The translations under genes and the position numbers were made by a program. A stretch of DNA of 16,361 nt from JBGCDD01 sp045105075 (lineage in GTDB: Bacteria; Pseudomonadota; Alphaproteobacteria; Rhodobacterales; Rhodobacteraceae). The stretch covers positions 1-16,361 of the forward strand of contig JBGCDD010000227.1 in the NCBI GenBank assembly GCA_045105075.1. The letters are read 5' to 3'. Every line of letters starts with the position of its first letter. The stretch's first letter is position 1. Positions 14,854 to 16,361 of this stretch are shown here, piece after piece. The notes below the pieces were generated by a model that saw only the letters and a program-made list of their open reading frames with translations, was not told the DNA's origin and searched no databases.

Positions 14854-14857
14854 GACA
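14840..14857. promoter_or_regulatory. PpsR/CrtJ palindrome 2, bchC promoter
   Basis: TGTAACACTAAACTGACA matches TGT-N12-ACA exactly. It is separated from palindrome 1 by exactly 8 bp, the spacing described for CrtJ sites at the Rhodobacter capsulatus bchC promoter. It covers the candidate -10 TAAACT (14848-14853). Confidence 0.88.
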
Positions 14858-14922
14858 CACAACAGAATGTCGCACCGCTGCTCACAAGGACCAAGGTCTG
14901 ATTCGCAGCAAGAGAGGTCACC

Positions 14923-15864
14923 GTGGACAGCACCGCCGTTATCCTGAAAGGCCCCAAGGAACTTGGCTTGGATGTGCTGGAGATCAACGCTCCCGGTGCA
15001 CAGGATCTGGTTGTCGATATCACGCATTCCGGCATCTCTACGGGCACTGAAAAACTGTTCTGGTCTGGCGAGATGCCGCCCTTTCCGGGCATGGGCTATC
15101 CGCTGGTGCCGGGTTACGAGGCCGTTGGTCACGTGGTCGAGGCCAAGCCCGCCACGGGTTTCAAGGCCGGTGACCGGGTGTTCGTGCCGGGTGCCAATTG
15201 CTTTGAAGGTGCGTTTGGTCTGTTTGGTGGCGCTGCGTCGCGGCTTGTCACCTCGTCTGACCGGGTTGCCAGAATTGATCCAAACCTGGGCGCCGAAGGC
15301 GCTTTGCTGGCGCTGGCCGCCACGGCGCGCCACGCGATGGCTGGGCCGGGCAAAGCTGTGCCCGATCTGATTGTCGGACACGGTGTTCTGGGCCGGCTTT
15401 TGGCACGTTTGACTGTGGCGGCTGGCGCACCTGCGCCGACAGTTTGGGAAATTGACCCGACCCGCGCGACGGGTGCACAGGGTTACGAGGTTCTGCATCC
15501 GGATGCGGACACACGGCGCGACTACACGTCGATCTACGATGCCTCAGGCAAGGCTGATTTGCTGAACGATCTGGTCGGACGCATCGCGCGTGGCGGCGAA
15601 ATCGTACTGGCGGGGTTCTACACACAACCGCTCAGCTTCGCGTTCCCGCCGGCGTTTATGAAGGAAGCACGGTTGCGTATTGCGGCCGAATGGGCCCCCG
15701 AAGATCTGACGGCCACACGATCCCTGGTGGAAAGCGGCATGCTGTCGCTGGGCGGGTTGGTTACGCATGAATGTGCGGCCACCGATGCGCCCGAGGCCTA
15801 TGCCACCGCGTTTCAGGATCCGGCCTGTCTCAAGATGATTTTGAATTGGAAAGGTCACGCATGA
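14923..15864 (+). CDS. bchC: 3-hydroxyethyl bacteriochlorophyllide a dehydrogenase BchC
   Basis: 313 residues, typical length. BchC oxidises the C-3 1-hydroxyethyl group of (bacterio)chlorophyllide to acetyl, a late step in bacteriochlorophyll a synthesis. It is a medium-chain dehydrogenase: TGTEKLFWSGEMPPFPGMGYPLVPGYEAVG in the N-terminal catalytic part and a nucleotide-binding GHGVLG (152-157) in the Rossmann domain. The start is GTG 14923 with GAGAGG (14912-14917) 5 nt upstream. Its TGA overlaps the bchX ATG (ATGA). In Rhodobacter, the bchC-bchX-bchY-bchZ genes continue into the puf operon as a superoperon, and a similar continuation beyond the window is likely. Confidence 0.95.
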   Translation: MDSTAVILKGPKELGLDVLEINAPGAQDLVVDITHSGISTGTEKLFWSGEMPPFPGMGYPLVPGYEAVGHVVEAKPATGFKAGDRVFVPGANCFEGAFGLFGGAASRLVTSSDRVARIDPNLGAEGALLALAATARHAMAGPGKAVPDLIVGHGVLGRLLARLTVAAGAPAPTVWEIDPTRATGAQGYEVLHPDADTRRDYTSIYDASGKADLLNDLVGRIARGGEIVLAGFYTQPLSFAFPPAFMKEARLRIAAEWAPEDLTATRSLVESGMLSLGGLVTHECAATDAPEAYATAFQDPACLKMILNWKGHA

Positions 15865-16361
15865 CCCTCGATGTCCCCAACCTGAAAGATTTCGACCAGC
15901 GTTTGCGCGATGAAGCGCATGAAGATCTGGCCGATATCGTTGCCGAAGAGCCCACAAGCAAAACCCAGATCATCGCGATCTATGGCAAGGGTGGCATTGG
16001 CAAATCCTTCACGCTGGCGAACCTCAGTCACATGATGGCAGAGCAGGGTAAGCGCGTGTTGCTCATCGGCTGTGACCCCAAATCGGACACCACAAGCCTG
16101 CTGTTCGGCGGCAAAGCCTGCGCGACGATCATTGAAACCTCGACCAAAAAGAAACTGGCCGGGGAAGAGGTCAAGATCGGCGATGTCTGTTTCAAGCGCG
16201 GCGGTGTGTTCGCGATGGAACTCGGCGGGCCGGAAGTCGGCCGCGGCTGTGGTGGTCGCGGGATCATTCACGGGTTCGAGCTTCTGGAAAAGCTGGGCTT
16301 TCATGATTGGGATTTCGACTACGTCCTGCTCGACTTCCTTGGTGACGTTGTCTGCGGTGGG
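15861..16361 (+). CDS. bchX: Chlorophyllide a reductase iron protein BchX, 3' partial
   Basis: The first 167 residues are present; the gene runs off the right edge (full proteins are about 330 residues). BchX is the nitrogenase-NifH-like ATP-dependent electron donor to BchY-BchZ, which reduces the C7=C8 double bond of chlorophyllide a. Visible motifs are the P-loop GKGGIGKS (42-49), CDPKSDTTSLLFGG, and two cysteines expected to ligate the shared [4Fe-4S] cluster: C130 in GRGCGGRG and C165 in GDVVCGG. The N-terminal extension of about 35 residues before the P-loop, and KRGGVFAMELGGPEVGRG, distinguish BchX from BchL and NifH. ATG 15861 overlaps the bchC stop (ATGA), consistent with coupled translation. 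Confidence 0.96.
   Translation, partial: MTLDVPNLKDFDQRLRDEAHEDLADIVAEEPTSKTQIIAIYGKGGIGKSFTLANLSHMMAEQGKRVLLIGCDPKSDTTSLLFGGKACATIIETSTKKKLAGEEVKIGDVCFKRGGVFAMELGGPEVGRGCGGRGIIHGFELLEKLGFHDWDFDYVLLDFLGDVVCGG

Noticed and set aside
1..16361. Mobile elements, tRNA genes, CRISPR arrays, restriction or defence genes
   Set aside because: No transposase or integrase, terminal repeats, cloverleaf-like sequence or regularly spaced repeats were seen; the window is filled by ordinary PGC and hem-neighbourhood genes.

Overview
This window is the carotenoid/bacteriochlorophyll core of a photosynthesis gene cluster (PGC). The organism looks like a GC-rich alphaproteobacterium of the Rhodobacterales, most likely a Roseobacter-group aerobic anoxygenic phototroph or a Rhodobacter relative. 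The reasons are: the gene order bchO-bchD-bchI-crtA / crtI-crtB-tspO / crtC-crtD / crtE-crtF-bchC-bchX; a spheroidene-type carotenoid gene set (crtA, C, D, F); a tspO (crtK) gene; and TGT-N12-ACA palindromes of the PpsR/CrtJ type in every divergent or internal promoter region. No tRNA, rRNA, mobile element or CRISPR array was seen, and no gene-free stretch exceeds about 145 bp.

Layout. (1) 2-2660, plus strand: the end of a mitofilin/Mic60-like membrane protein and a HemY-type TPR membrane protein with a C-terminal four-cysteine knuckle. This pair normally sits in a heme-gene neighbourhood (downstream of hemD). (2) 2661-2792: a convergent intergenic region with a hairpin. (3) 2793-7026, minus strand: crtA-bchI-bchD-bchO, a tightly packed operon for spheroidene oxidation and magnesium chelatase. 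(4) 7027-7170: divergent promoter region with one perfect and one degenerate PpsR site. (5) 7171-10268, plus strand: crtI-crtB-tspO. (6) 10265-12654, minus strand: crtD-crtC, meeting tspO tail to tail at a shared TTAA. (7) 12655-12768: divergent promoter region with two perfect PpsR palindromes. (8) 12769-16361, plus strand: crtE-crtF, an internal PpsR-controlled promoter, then bchC and a truncated bchX running off the right edge.

How the genes work together. CrtE makes GGPP, CrtB condenses it to phytoene, and CrtI desaturates phytoene. CrtC hydrates, CrtD desaturates and CrtF O-methylates to give spheroidene, which CrtA converts to spheroidenone when oxygen is present. BchI/BchD (with BchH outside the window, and BchO as accessory) insert Mg into protoporphyrin IX. 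BchX (with BchY/Z beyond the window) and BchC act late in bacteriochlorophyll a synthesis. TspO is an oxygen/porphyrin-linked modulator of the same regulon. The predicted PpsR sites would repress these promoters under oxygen or light.

The window is mainly a well-known system. The points most worth a second look are regulatory and architectural: a possible leaderless crtI mRNA, the crtD/crtC overprinted overlap, the linked PpsR palindromes, and the Mic60-like/HemY pair at the PGC border.
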